Part shown: positions 1 through 8,035 of the stretch, in pieces
How the letters are laid out: every line of letters starts with the position of its first letter
How positions within the stretch are numbered: position 1 is the first letter of the stretch
From: Colimorpha_A sp045591885
GTDB taxonomy: Bacteria > Bacillota > Clostridia > Oscillospirales > CAG-272
Assembly: GCA_045591885.1 (NCBI GenBank)
Contig: JAZNTT010000057.1
Location: forward strand, 1-38,894
DNA length: 38,894 bases
Direction of reading: 5' to 3'
Notes under the pieces: generated by a model
What the model was told of the DNA's origin: nothing
Seen by the model: only the letters and a program-made list of their open reading frames with translations
Databases searched by the model: none
Made by a program: the position numbers and the translations under genes

Positions 1-1553
1 GATGAGGTTGCCTCATCAAGAATGAGAATATCAGGTGAAGAAAGGAAGGCTCTTGCAATGGTGATAAGCTGTCTCTGACCTACGCTGAGGTTTGAGCCGT
101 CTTCTTCAAGGATTGTATCGTATCCGTCGGGAAGCAGAGAAACAAATCTGTCAACCTTAGCAGCCTTGGCAGCCTTCAGAAATTCCTCCTGTGTTGCCTT
201 GTCGTTGCCGTACATAATATTTTCTCTTATAGTACCCTCGAAAAGCCATGTGTCCTGAAGCACCATTGTAAAGGAACGGCGCAGAGAATCACGTGTGATC
301 TCGTATATGCTCTTGCCATCGAGAAGAATGTCACCCGACTGCGGATCGTAGAAACGCATAAGCAGGTTAGCAATAGTTGTTTTACCTGCTCCTGTCGGAC
401 CTACAATAGCAACAGTACTTCCGGGCTTGACATCAAGCGAAAAGTCGCTTATAACCGTCTTATTTTCCTCGTATCCGAACTTTATGTTTTTGAACGTAAC
501 GCCGCCCTTTACGTCATAAACCGTGACGGCGTCAGAGGTGTCAGTTTTTTCGGGTGATTCGTCAAGAACTCTGAATATTCTTTCGGCTGCCGAGGTTGCA
601 GACTGCAGGTCAGCAATAATGTTGGCGATTTCACCGACAGGACCGGAAAAGCGTCTTGAATACTGGATAAATTCAGAAATGCCGGAAAGGGTAATACCGC
701 CCATAATGTAAAGAATGGTTCCAAACATGCTGACGAGCGACATTGACAGATTGCTGATGAAGTTTACGCCGGGACCGATTACGCAGCCCTGAAATTCCGC
801 TTCGAAGAATGTAGAAACAGCTTCGTCGTTGCGATTGTTAAATCGGCGGATTATCACTTCTTCTCGGTTGTACGCTTTTATGGTTTTTTGACCGGAAAGC
901 ATCTCTTCGGCGTATCCGTTAAGCTCACCAAGCTTTGCGGACCTTTTTCTGAACAGCGGTCTGACCTTCTGCGAACGGTATTTTATAAACCATATCGAAA
1001 TAGGAAGTGTAATCACAAAAACAAGAATTAACGGCGGTGAGATTACTATCATCATTGTAAAGGAGCCGATGATTGTTATTGCGCTTGTAATTATGTGAAG
1101 AAGGTCTGTTGAAAGAGAGGTATTGATTGTGTCAATATCGTACGACAGACGGCTAACAATGTCACCTGTTTGATTCTTGTCAAAATAGCTTATCGGAAGC
1201 GTGAGTAGATGTGAAAACACCTGATTTCTCATGTTGAACGATATTCTCTTGCTCAAACGAAGCATGATTATCGAGTTGAAATATGACAGTAAAGAGGACA
1301 CGATATAAAATACCGTCATGAGTGAGCAGAAGAATATTACCGTATCAAGATCAACGTTTCCGCGACCGCCCTCAACCGCCTTTATTGCTCGTCCCGACAG
1401 CATAGGTCCCGCAAGTGACAAAGCACTTGATATCGTAACGAGTATCATAGATGCGATAAATAGGCATTTTTGGGACCAAAGATAAGGGAAAAGCTTGCGG
1501 AGAACCGCCCATTTGATCGTTGGCTTGGTTTGAGTGTTATTATTTGGCGTCAT
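1..1553 (-). CDS. ABC exporter half-transporter, catalytic subunit (partial, 3' end off window)
   Basis: Second gene of a two-gene exporter operon; its C-terminus lies beyond base 1. About 517 residues are visible. They comprise an N-terminal type I exporter membrane domain (roughly residues 20-310) followed by an ATPase domain. In the ATPase I read Walker A GPTGAGKT, a signature LSVGQ and Walker B ILILDEATS with the catalytic glutamate. The signature deviates from LSGGQ. The start ATG at 1553 overlaps the stop of the upstream gene (ATGA) and follows GGAGGTGAGACACA, so translation is coupled. With its partner it should form a heterodimeric exporter in the cytoplasmic membrane. In this family the partner with the changed Walker B pairs with this altered signature to form the degenerate ATP site. 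The substrate cannot be told; drug or lipid export is typical. Confidence 0.93.
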   Translation of the reverse strand, partial: MTPNNNTQTKPTIKWAVLRKLFPYLWSQKCLFIASMILVTISSALSLAGPMLSGRAIKAVEGGRGNVDLDTVIFFCSLMTVFYIVSSLLSYFNSIIMLRLSKRISFNMRNQVFSHLLTLPISYFDKNQTGDIVSRLSYDIDTINTSLSTDLLHIITSAITIIGSFTMMIVISPPLILVFVITLPISIWFIKYRSQKVRPLFRKRSAKLGELNGYAEEMLSGQKTIKAYNREEVIIRRFNNRNDEAVSTFFEAEFQGCVIGPGVNFISNLSMSLVSMFGTILYIMGGITLSGISEFIQYSRRFSGPVGEIANIIADLQSATSAAERIFRVLDESPEKTDTSDAVTVYDVKGGVTFKNIKFGYEENKTVISDFSLDVKPGSTVAIVGPTGAGKTTIANLLMRFYDPQSGDILLDGKSIYEITRDSLRRSFTMVLQDTWLFEGTIRENIMYGNDKATQEEFLKAAKAAKVDRFVSLLPDGYDTILEEDGSNLSVGQRQLITIARAFLSSPDILILDEATS

Positions 1554-3265
1554 TGTGTCTCACCTCCAATTTGAGAAAGTGAGATCTCGCGGTATATATC
1601 GCAGGATGAAATCAGCTCGTCGTGAGTACCGTCACCTACAACCTTTCCGTCATCGAGAACAAGTATTCTGTCAGCGTGAGAAATAGAGCTTACGCGTTGA
1701 GCAACGATTACCTTGGTTGCATTAGCATAGCTTTCCCGCAAATGCGAGCGAAGCGTTGCGTCGGTTTTATAATCGAGGGCGCTCGAAGAGTCGTCAAGAA
1801 TAAGTATATCGGGTTTGCCCGCAAGAGCGCGTGTAATGAGAATGCGTTGCTTTTGTCCGCCGCTGAAATTTGTACCCTTAGTGTTCACCCAATGGTCCAC
1901 TCCGTCTCCAAGTGTTGATACAAATTCCGATGCGCATGCATTATCAAGGGCTAATGTCATTTCATCTTCGGAAATGTCTCGCCCGAACGATACGTTATCA
2001 AATAAGGTTCCCGCATAAATGAAATCGTTTTGAAGAACCGTTCCGAAGCGCGAACGTAGCTCCTCGGATGTTAATGACCTGATATCATGACCGTCAATCA
2101 GAACCGTGCCTTTGTCCGGATCGTAAAAGCGGAGAAGCAGCTGAATAAGAGTGGATTTGCCGCTTCCGGTTGCACCGATTATTCCGAGCGTCTGTCCTTT
2201 TTTTAGTGTGAATGAAATATCGCTGAGGTTTTCTTTAGCACCGTTATATGAAAACGATACGTTGCGAAACTCAATATAAGTGTCGGTGTTTTCCCGTTCG
2301 CCCTTCGGTAAATAATCAATATCAGGCTCGATATCGCATATTTCTGAAATTCTTCCCGCAGATGCCGCACCCTTTGAGAACATTGTAAAAATTCTCGTTA
2401 TGTTAAGCATGGCGTTAAGTATGATTGTAAAGTAGGACATGAATGCTATGATCATGCCCGCCTCAGCATGTCCGTCGTTAACTCTTAGTGCGCCAACAAG
2501 TATTACTGCTGCCATACCAATATTGAGAAACGCATTCATAAGCGGTGTTGTCAAAGAAATTACGTAACCTGACTTAAGCTCCGCTTCATTAAGACGTTTG
2601 TTTTTATCGTCGAACTTCTTATTCTGATGACCTACACGGGAAAGTGCCTTTATAACCCGTATGCCCTGAGCACTTTCTCTTACAGTTCCGACCATATCGT
2701 CGGTGCGTTCCTGCACCTTCTTAAATAGCGGAATACCTTTTTTTGACACTATAACAACAGCAGCCGTAATAAAGGGAAGTACAGCAAGAAGAACAAGGCA
2801 GAGCATCGGCTCCATTGAAAATGTAATTATAATTCCGCCAATGAGAAGAATTGGCGCCCGCACGCCGAGACGCTGTACCATGCCGATTGTATGATGGACG
2901 TTATAAGTATCTGATGTCAGTCGAGTTTCAAGAGTCGGTATAGTTATCTCGTCTATCTGCCTTGAGGACAAATAAGAGATTTTTCTGAAGAGATCGCTTC
3001 TTATTTCTCTTGTTGTGTCGCGCGCGACAGCACATGCCAAACGATTAGCAATAATGTTGCCCACAAGACCTATGAGTGCACAAAGCAGCATCAGTCCGCC
3101 GAAGAGAACAACTGTCTTGATGTTTTCCGTAGGAACAACGTTGTCGATAATGTGCTCAAGAATATACGGAATCAAAAGGTCAACGACCGTTCCTATAATC
3201 TTAATGACAAGACCGATGAACATCATAGGATAATGAGGACGAAGATATTTCATTATGAATTTCAT
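1550..3265 (-). CDS. ABC exporter half-transporter, degenerate-site subunit
   Basis: A 571-residue half-transporter with six predicted membrane helices (about residues 1-310) and a C-terminal ATPase. Motifs are Walker A GATGSGKST, signature FSGGQKQR and Walker B LILDDSSSALD. Aspartate sits where the catalytic glutamate normally is, as in the non-catalytic subunit of heterodimeric exporters such as TM287/288. Start ATG at 3265 follows GAGGTGTAAG; a second ATG four codons later is possible. It is the first gene of the minus-strand operon and overlaps its partner by 4 bp. A sigma-A promoter lies just upstream. A paralogous pair with the same gene order lies at 13798-17281. Substrate unknown. Confidence 0.93.
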   Translation of the reverse strand: MKFIMKYLRPHYPMMFIGLVIKIIGTVVDLLIPYILEHIIDNVVPTENIKTVVLFGGLMLLCALIGLVGNIIANRLACAVARDTTREIRSDLFRKISYLSSRQIDEITIPTLETRLTSDTYNVHHTIGMVQRLGVRAPILLIGGIIITFSMEPMLCLVLLAVLPFITAAVVIVSKKGIPLFKKVQERTDDMVGTVRESAQGIRVIKALSRVGHQNKKFDDKNKRLNEAELKSGYVISLTTPLMNAFLNIGMAAVILVGALRVNDGHAEAGMIIAFMSYFTIILNAMLNITRIFTMFSKGAASAGRISEICDIEPDIDYLPKGERENTDTYIEFRNVSFSYNGAKENLSDISFTLKKGQTLGIIGATGSGKSTLIQLLLRFYDPDKGTVLIDGHDIRSLTSEELRSRFGTVLQNDFIYAGTLFDNVSFGRDISEDEMTLALDNACASEFVSTLGDGVDHWVNTKGTNFSGGQKQRILITRALAGKPDILILDDSSSALDYKTDATLRSHLRESYANATKVIVAQRVSSISHADRILVLDDGKVVGDGTHDELISSCDIYREISLSQIGGETQ

Positions 3266-3292
3266 CTTACACCTCGAATATATATTGTATCA

Positions 3293-3321
3293 ATTATACT
3301 ACATATACCTTTTGATGTCAA
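3293..3321 (-). promoter_or_regulatory. Sigma-A promoter of the first ABC exporter operon
   Basis: On the minus strand TTGACA (3321-3316) and TATAAT (3298-3293) are separated by exactly 17 bp, a full consensus match. It lies just upstream of the ABC gene start at 3265. Confidence 0.85.
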
Positions 3322-3335
3322 GAAACGAAAGAATG

Positions 3336-3364
3336 TTGACAAATCATGATGTATAAGTTAGAAT
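3336..3364 (+). promoter_or_regulatory. Sigma-A promoter of birA
   Basis: TTGACA (3336-3341), 17-bp spacer, TAGAAT (3359-3364). The birA start at 3389 follows with an AAGAAAGGGG ribosome site. It is divergent from the ABC promoter, and the two -35 boxes are 14 bp apart. Confidence 0.75.
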
Positions 3365-3388
3365 TATAGCGAAGAAAGGGGTAGAACG

Positions 3389-4132
3389 ATGACAGATCTG
3401 TATATAAACGGAAACAAAATTCAAATAAGGCATTTCGATACGCTTCCGTCAACAAACACCCTTCTTAAAGAGGAGTGCAAAAGAGGCGCACCTAATTATT
3501 GCACGGTAATTGCCGACTGTCAGTCAGGCGGAAGAGGCAGACTCGGGCGAACCTTCTTTTCTGACTACGGCGGGCTGTATATGAGCTTTCTATTTCGAAA
3601 TCTCGATGATATTGACTTAACGCGCATAACTGCGGTTGCAGGAATTTCGGCGGCAGAAGCGATTGAAGCTGTATACCGTGTTAAGTGCGGTATAAAATGG
3701 GTAAACGATCTGATTTATAACGAAAAAAAGGTCTGCGGGATATTGGCTGAGGGGGTCATATCGGATAGCGGTGAAATTGAAGGTATAGTTATTGGCATCG
3801 GTATAAACATTGTACCTCCCTCAAACGGGTTTAACAATGAAATTAAAGGCATAGCGGGTGCCGTATCGGATCATTATACGCCAGAAGACCGTGATCTTTT
3901 AGCAAAAGAAATTCTTGAGCGATTTGACTACAATATTGTTTCATCTGAAGTAATTAACAAATACCGTTCGCTTTCAATGGTGATAGGAAAAGAAATAAGT
4001 GTACTCTCTCAAACTGGGACGTATATCGCAAAAGCTGTAGATATAGATGATAGTTTCGGTCTTACGGTTATTACGGATGATGGCAAGAAGAAAACGCTCC
4101 GCAGCGGTGAGGTAAGCATAAGAACAAAATAA
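3389..4132 (+). CDS. birA: Biotin--[acetyl-CoA-carboxylase] ligase, monofunctional
   Basis: A 247-residue cytoplasmic enzyme that activates biotin with ATP and attaches it to the lysine of biotin-carrier proteins. The active-site motif GRGRLGR (near residues 49-55) and the KWVNDL motif are present, followed by the small C-terminal SH3-like domain. The N-terminal helix-turn-helix of bifunctional BirA repressors is missing, so it should be an enzyme only and not a regulator of biotin genes. It is a single-gene unit with its own promoter, closed by a hairpin terminator directly at the stop codon. No biotin synthesis or carboxylase gene is nearby. Confidence 0.93.
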   Translation: MTDLYINGNKIQIRHFDTLPSTNTLLKEECKRGAPNYCTVIADCQSGGRGRLGRTFFSDYGGLYMSFLFRNLDDIDLTRITAVAGISAAEAIEAVYRVKCGIKWVNDLIYNEKKVCGILAEGVISDSGEIEGIVIGIGINIVPPSNGFNNEIKGIAGAVSDHYTPEDRDLLAKEILERFDYNIVSSEVINKYRSLSMVIGKEISVLSQTGTYIAKAVDIDDSFGLTVITDDGKKKTLRSGEVSIRTK

Positions 4133-4155
4133 CCGACGGTTGACCGTCGGTTATT
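4128..4155. terminator. Bidirectional rho-independent terminator between birA and the SLC13 permease
   Basis: A perfect 12-bp stem (AATAACCGACGG / CCGTCGGTTATT) with a TTGA loop, followed by a T-rich stretch. It overlaps the birA stop codon, and the convergent permease ends 3 bp further on, so it can serve both strands. Confidence 0.85.
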
Positions 4156-4157
4156 CT

Positions 4158-5300
4158 TTATATCAGCGAACAGAATATCATAAGTATCCCAAGGAATGTG
4201 AAGTTGATAGCGGAAAACATAATAAAATACTTTTTCACTCCGCTTGGATCGACTGATTGATACTGTCTGAAAGTGATCAGCGAAGCAAGGGAAGCAATTA
4301 GCGTTCCTGCACCGCCGATGTTTACGCCGAGCAAAAGCTCACGGTAATTTGTTGTGAATTCAGAAAGAAGAATTGCTGACGGCACGTTACTTATAACTTG
4401 ACAGGAGAGGGAACTGACAATGAGCGCGTTTTTGTTCATCAGACCCGAAAGCACTCTGCTTATCGCATCTATCCTCGCCATATTACCTGCAAATATAAAG
4501 AAGCAAACAAAGGTAAACAGCAGTCCGTAATCGACGTCTTTAAGCGCTTTTTTATCGAGAACTATCATTGCGGCAGGAATAAGGATCAATCCAATGATAA
4601 ACGGAACAAGTCTGAACACTATAAGGAGTGAGAAAGCAAACAGTACTATGTATGCAACCGTTTTTTTGAGCGGGAGCTTAGTCTCACATTCGCAGTTTAG
4701 CTCAACCTTTTCGTTTTTTACAAAAATAAATACCGAAAGAAGGATCAAGGTAATCGAAAGAAGAAACGGCGGGAGCATAATGAGGGTGAATTCCGCGGTC
4801 GGAATACTGAATTTGTTATAAAGGAAAAGGTTTTGAGGGTTTCCAAAGGGAGTTACCATACCGCCAAGGTTAGCAGCAATATTCTGCATAATAAAGGTGT
4901 AGCAAAGATACTTTTTGTTTCCCGTTTCAGCGAGAGCGATGTATCCGAGAGGAAGAAACGTAATAAGCGCCATATCGTTCGCTATCAGCATTGATCCGAT
5001 AAACGTAATCATAAGAAGCAATATAACCGTTTTTCTTGTGCTTCCGGCAAGTGAAACGAGCTTTCTTGCGACAACCGTAAAGAATCTAATGTTCCTTAGC
5101 CCGCAAATAACAGCAAGAGTACAGAATAAACATGTGAGCGTTCTGAAATCGAGATACGACAGATACTTCGAGTCGGGAGGAACAATCACCGATGAAATGA
5201 GCGCCGCAAAGAGAGCGACGATCAAAACAACGTTTTGCTTAATGAAATATGTAATTTTATGAATGTCAAGTTTTTTTCTTAGCGGTCTGTGAACAATCAT
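4158..5300 (-). CDS. SLC13/ArsB-NhaD superfamily anion permease
   Basis: A polytopic membrane protein of 380 residues when started at ATG 5300, which follows TAGGAG with a 7-nt spacer. A longer reading frame of 442 residues exists, but its extra N-terminus crosses the promoter and has no ribosome site, so I rejected it. About ten hydrophobic segments are visible. The motif TPFGNPQNLFLY and a later NVPSAILL segment are typical of the ArsB/NhaD/CitMHS fold, which moves anions such as dicarboxylates, sulfate or arsenite, or exchanges Na+/H+. The length is slightly below the usual 400-430 residues. No arsenic, sulfate or citrate gene is adjacent, so the substrate is open. It has its own promoter. 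Confidence 0.85.
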   Translation of the reverse strand: MIVHRPLRKKLDIHKITYFIKQNVVLIVALFAALISSVIVPPDSKYLSYLDFRTLTCLFCTLAVICGLRNIRFFTVVARKLVSLAGSTRKTVILLLMITFIGSMLIANDMALITFLPLGYIALAETGNKKYLCYTFIMQNIAANLGGMVTPFGNPQNLFLYNKFSIPTAEFTLIMLPPFLLSITLILLSVFIFVKNEKVELNCECETKLPLKKTVAYIVLFAFSLLIVFRLVPFIIGLILIPAAMIVLDKKALKDVDYGLLFTFVCFFIFAGNMARIDAISRVLSGLMNKNALIVSSLSCQVISNVPSAILLSEFTTNYRELLLGVNIGGAGTLIASLASLITFRQYQSVDPSGVKKYFIMFSAINFTFLGILMIFCSLI

Positions 5301-5328
5301 AATATAACTCCTATCAAAATCTTTGAAA

Positions 5329-5357
5329 ATTATAACAAAATGCGGAAAGCTATTCAA
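5329..5357 (-). promoter_or_regulatory. Sigma-A promoter of the SLC13 permease
   Basis: On the minus strand TTGAAT (5357-5352), 17-bp spacer, TATAAT (5334-5329), placed 29 bp before the chosen start at 5300. It also argues for the shorter permease start. Confidence 0.7.
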
Positions 5358-5479
5358 GTGTAAAATTCTACAATGTTTAACAAGTATATTATTGATTTTT
5401 GCATCAAAAGTTGTATAACTACACTCAAAAGCTAATGGGCAAAATATGGTATTATCAAAAAAGCAAATCGTGCATAGAT

Positions 5480-5522
5480 AAAGCAAAACAACGCACCACG
5501 AGCGTGATTTTGTTATTGCTTT
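5480..5522. promoter_or_regulatory. Imperfect inverted repeat in the 321-bp gene-free gap
   Basis: The gap 5301-5621 contains no credible gene. Besides two divergent promoters it holds this element: AAAGCAA (5480-5486) and AACAA (5487-5491) pair with TTGTT (5510-5514) and TTGCTTT (5516-5522) across a one-base bulge, with an inner CGC/GCG. It lies 23 bp upstream of the -35 box at 5546. It could be an operator or an RNA hairpin; no T-tract follows on the plus strand. Function unknown. Confidence 0.4.
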
Positions 5523-5545
5523 GTATACAAATCGTTAAAAAATTA

Positions 5546-5574
5546 TTGACATCTCTTTTGAACTGTGATATAAT
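5546..5574 (+). promoter_or_regulatory. Perfect sigma-A promoter of the zinc-ribbon membrane protein
   Basis: TTGACA (5546-5551), 17-bp spacer, TATAAT (5569-5574). A full consensus match predicts strong constitutive transcription starting near 5581. Confidence 0.9.
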
Positions 5575-5621
5575 TCCAACAGTTACTTTTTAGTAAATCT
5601 ATTTTATTTGGAGGACACATT

Positions 5622-6425
5622 ATGTTCTGTAACAAATGCGGAAAAGAACTTTCCGATAATGCTACCTTCTGTTCCGGTTGCGGGAATCAGGTAGGTGCAG
5701 CTCCCGCAGCAGCTCCCGCTGCCGCTAATTCTTCGCTTCCCCCCATTCTTTCTCGTTTTATCAGCCAGATCACCAATTTCTTTACAAAAAAGGATCCTGT
5801 TGGCGTAGTTGCAAACTCTGCTAAGGACAGCAGCTTCTCCGGCGTTATCCTTGCAGTTATCGGCATTCTTCTCTTTGCTGTAAGCGCGATGGTTAACGTA
5901 AACCAGGGTATGCTTTCGTACTATAAGGCGGGATACGGCGATGACTGGAGCAAGGAATTTGAAAAGCTCATCGTTAAGAGATTCCCGACGGGAACTTCTT
6001 TCGGTATGTTCCTTCTTCTTGCGGTCGTAGTATTTGCAGTAGCATCCGTTATGGTCTACCTTGCAACTACAAAGGTTGCAAAGAAGCAGATTAGCTTCAG
6101 CGGAGCTATGAACGTTGTCGCTTATGCTTCGATTCCTATGATTGCCGTTTCTATTGTCAATATGCTTCTTGGTCTCATTTGGTTTCCGCTTACCGCGATC
6201 TTCATGCTCGCAGCACTTTGCGTAACCGTTGCTATCATCGGAGCTTCTATTGATAAGGTTTCTGAAGGTCAAAAGCCCCTTACTGTTAAACTTCTCGTAT
6301 TTGCAGTAACCGCAATCGTGGCATTCATATTCCTCTGGATTGCTCTCAAAAGCATCAATAATCTTGAGGATAAGGAAGGTGCAATTTCCGCACTTATCAA
6401 CAACTTCATCGTAAAACTTGACTAA
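5622..6425 (+). CDS. Zinc-ribbon membrane protein of unknown function
   Basis: A 267-residue protein starting at ATG 5622 after TTGGAGGACACATT. Residues 3-21 form a zinc ribbon (CNKCG at 3-7, CSGCG at 17-21), followed by an Ala/Pro-rich linker to about residue 40. The rest carries about five membrane helices (near residues 67-88, 126-152, 162-212 in two or three spans, 225-245), resembling Yip1-like or zinc-ribbon YIP1/DUF proteins. It is monocistronic, with a consensus promoter and its own terminator, so it is probably well expressed. Ribbon-plus-helices proteins are common in Clostridia; a role in membrane organisation or trafficking is only a guess. Confidence 0.85.
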   Translation: MFCNKCGKELSDNATFCSGCGNQVGAAPAAAPAAANSSLPPILSRFISQITNFFTKKDPVGVVANSAKDSSFSGVILAVIGILLFAVSAMVNVNQGMLSYYKAGYGDDWSKEFEKLIVKRFPTGTSFGMFLLLAVVVFAVASVMVYLATTKVAKKQISFSGAMNVVAYASIPMIAVSIVNMLLGLIWFPLTAIFMLAALCVTVAIIGASIDKVSEGQKPLTVKLLVFAVTAIVAFIFLWIALKSINNLEDKEGAISALINNFIVKLD

Positions 6426-6438
6426 TTACAGGAAGAAA

Positions 6439-6460
6439 AGCAGTCGCTTCGGCGACTGCT
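6439..6460. terminator. Bidirectional terminator between zinc-ribbon gene and spoVAE
   Basis: AGCAGTCGC, TTCG loop, GCGACTGCT, followed by TCTTTC on the plus strand and TTTTCTTCC on the minus strand. It lies between the convergent stops at 6425 and 6465. Confidence 0.85.
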
Positions 6461-6464
6461 TCTT

Positions 6465-6833
6465 TCATTTAGGTTTGCTTTTGAATATCAAAGATACTGT
6501 AAGTCCCATAAATATCGCGGCTGTTATTCCGCCTGCTGCCCCCGTGATGCCACCTGTGATTGCTCCGATCAGCCCGTCCTTGTCGACTGCTTTCTTTACT
6601 CCTTCAGCAAGGCAGTATCCGAAACCCGTAAGAGGCGTTGTCGCTCCGTTTCCCGCAAATTTGACGAGCGGTCCGTACAAACCTATTCCTGTAAGAATGA
6701 CCCCTATTACCACGTACGAAACAAGTATGCGCGCGGGTGTGAGCTTGGTTTTGTCGATCAGTATTTGTGCAATCGCGCAAAACACTCCGCCGACAAGAAA
6801 CGCGATTAGAAGTCGTCCTTCAACTGTATTCAT
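6465..6833 (-). CDS. spoVAE: Stage V sporulation protein AE
   Basis: A 122-residue, almost wholly hydrophobic protein with three to four membrane helices and the GNGATTPLTGFG motif typical of SpoVAE. It is part of the SpoVA channel in the forespore inner membrane that moves calcium-dipicolinate into the spore and out at germination. An upstream in-frame ATG at 6839 is only 2 nt from the AAGGAG site. I chose ATG 6833, which is 8 nt away and overlaps the spoVAD stop as ATGA. It is the last gene of the unit. Confidence 0.93.
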   Translation of the reverse strand: MNTVEGRLLIAFLVGGVFCAIAQILIDKTKLTPARILVSYVVIGVILTGIGLYGPLVKFAGNGATTPLTGFGYCLAEGVKKAVDKDGLIGAITGGITGAAGGITAAIFMGLTVSLIFKSKPK

Positions 6834-7837
6834 AGACATTTCTCCTTAGTTATTCTGACAAGATGTGCGATACCCGGAATGGTTTTTCCCTGTAGTATTG
6901 CCATCGGTGACATGAGCGCGCCCGTTGCAACGTAAAGAATATCTCTCATTTCACCGCGTTCAAGCTTTGGTAAAATATATGAGGATAATACCGATGCGGA
7001 GCATCCGCACCCCGAGCCGCCTGCGTGAACGTCCTGTCTTTTTCGGTCGTAAATAATAAGTCCGCAGTCACTATAGTTTTGAGTCATATCATAGCCGTAT
7101 TCGCCCATTTTCTCAGTTACGATAGAATGTCCCTCAAACCCAAGATCCCCCGTGAAAATACCGTCAAAATCACCTGGAACCATGCCTGATTCATCAAAAT
7201 AACGCTTTAACGTGTCAATAGCCGCCGGAGCCATTGCCGCGCCCATGTTAGCCGAGTCGCTTATCCCTTCGTCTCGTATTATTCCGGGAAGAACCTCGGT
7301 TATATATGCACCATCACCGTCTCCTAAAATGAATGCACCCGCACCTGTTACAGTCCATTGTGCGGTTGGCGGCCTTTGACCGCCGTACTCGACAGGATAT
7401 CTGAACTGACGTTCGGACGAACAGTTATGAGACGAGGTTACGACAGCGGCCGTCTTAAGGGTTGGCGATGAGTTTAGAAATAAGGTTGCGAGCATAAGCC
7501 CCTCAGCAGAAGTTGAGCAAGCGCCGTACAGACCAAAGAACGGAACCCCGGCATCGCTTAAACCGTAGTTTGAGCTTGAACATTGGTTTATAAGATCACC
7601 TGCAAAAAGTCCGTTGAGATTTTGGGGATCAGTTCCCGACTTTTTCAGCGCGATATTTAATGCTATATGCTGCATTTCGCTTTCAGCCAGTTCCCAGGTC
7701 TTTTGACCGAATCTGTCGCTTTCGTCGTGAAAATCAAATAGCTTCCCAAGAGGACCCTCGTGCTCCTTGTTTCCGACGGCACTTGCATGACCGATTATGC
7801 TCGGGCATTTCTTAACGCGAATAATTCCTTTACGCAT
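6830..7837 (-). CDS. spoVAD: Stage V sporulation protein AD
   Basis: A 335-residue protein with a thiolase-like fold. The conserved YGACSTSAEGL segment (near residues 105-115) holds the cysteine at the position of the thiolase nucleophile, and glycine-rich HAGGSGCGCSASVLSSY lies near the C-terminus. In Bacillus SpoVAD binds dipicolinic acid and is required for its uptake into the forespore. The start ATG at 7837 follows TTTTGGAGAATTAAC. It is translationally coupled to spoVAE. The usual upstream partner spoVAC is absent here, and the gene instead has its own sporulation-type promoter behind a terminator. Confidence 0.95.
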   Translation of the reverse strand: MRKGIIRVKKCPSIIGHASAVGNKEHEGPLGKLFDFHDESDRFGQKTWELAESEMQHIALNIALKKSGTDPQNLNGLFAGDLINQCSSSNYGLSDAGVPFFGLYGACSTSAEGLMLATLFLNSSPTLKTAAVVTSSHNCSSERQFRYPVEYGGQRPPTAQWTVTGAGAFILGDGDGAYITEVLPGIIRDEGISDSANMGAAMAPAAIDTLKRYFDESGMVPGDFDGIFTGDLGFEGHSIVTEKMGEYGYDMTQNYSDCGLIIYDRKRQDVHAGGSGCGCSASVLSSYILPKLERGEMRDILYVATGALMSPMAILQGKTIPGIAHLVRITKEKCL

Positions 7838-7862
7838 GTTAATTCTCCAAAACAGTTTTTAA

Positions 7863-7891
7863 TAATATTTCCGAAACAAGTCCAAATATAC
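7863..7891 (-). promoter_or_regulatory. Candidate sigma-G (forespore) promoter of spoVAD-spoVAE
   Basis: On the minus strand GTATA (7891-7887), a 17-bp spacer and AATATTA (7869-7863). This matches the sigma-G pattern (GNATR, 17-18 bp, CATNHTA) except for the first base of the -10. It lies between the terminator and the spoVAD ribosome site, and the predicted start is about 20 nt before the gene. spoVA is a sigma-G regulon member in Bacillus. Confidence 0.5.
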
Positions 7892-7917
7892 AAAAAACAA
7901 GGACCGAAGTCCTTGTT
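7892..7917 (-). terminator. Terminator insulating spoVAD from upstream transcription
   Basis: On the minus strand AACAAGGAC, TTCG tetraloop, GTCCTTGTT then TTTT. The 9-bp stem is perfect with a stable UUCG loop and a U tract. It lies directly upstream of the candidate sigma-G promoter. Confidence 0.8.
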
Positions 7918-8035
7918 AATGTTTTTCATTGTTATTCCTCTGAATGTATTTACGTAATGATAAATATATGTTAAAACAATAATACTATTTTTGATGAATA
8001 AGAATATTCACGACCTGAATTCAGAAAAGAAAATA

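Noticed and set aside
4158..5486. Longer 442-residue form of the SLC13 permease
   Set aside because: The extension has no ribosome site and covers a TTGAAT-17-TATAAT promoter; ATG 5300 has TAGGAG at the right distance.
7795..7929. A 44-residue minus-strand frame with AGAGGAATAACA before ATG, running through the terminator into spoVAD
   Set aside because: Its codons are consumed by the hairpin and promoter, and it has no known motif; a chance frame is more likely than a leader peptide.
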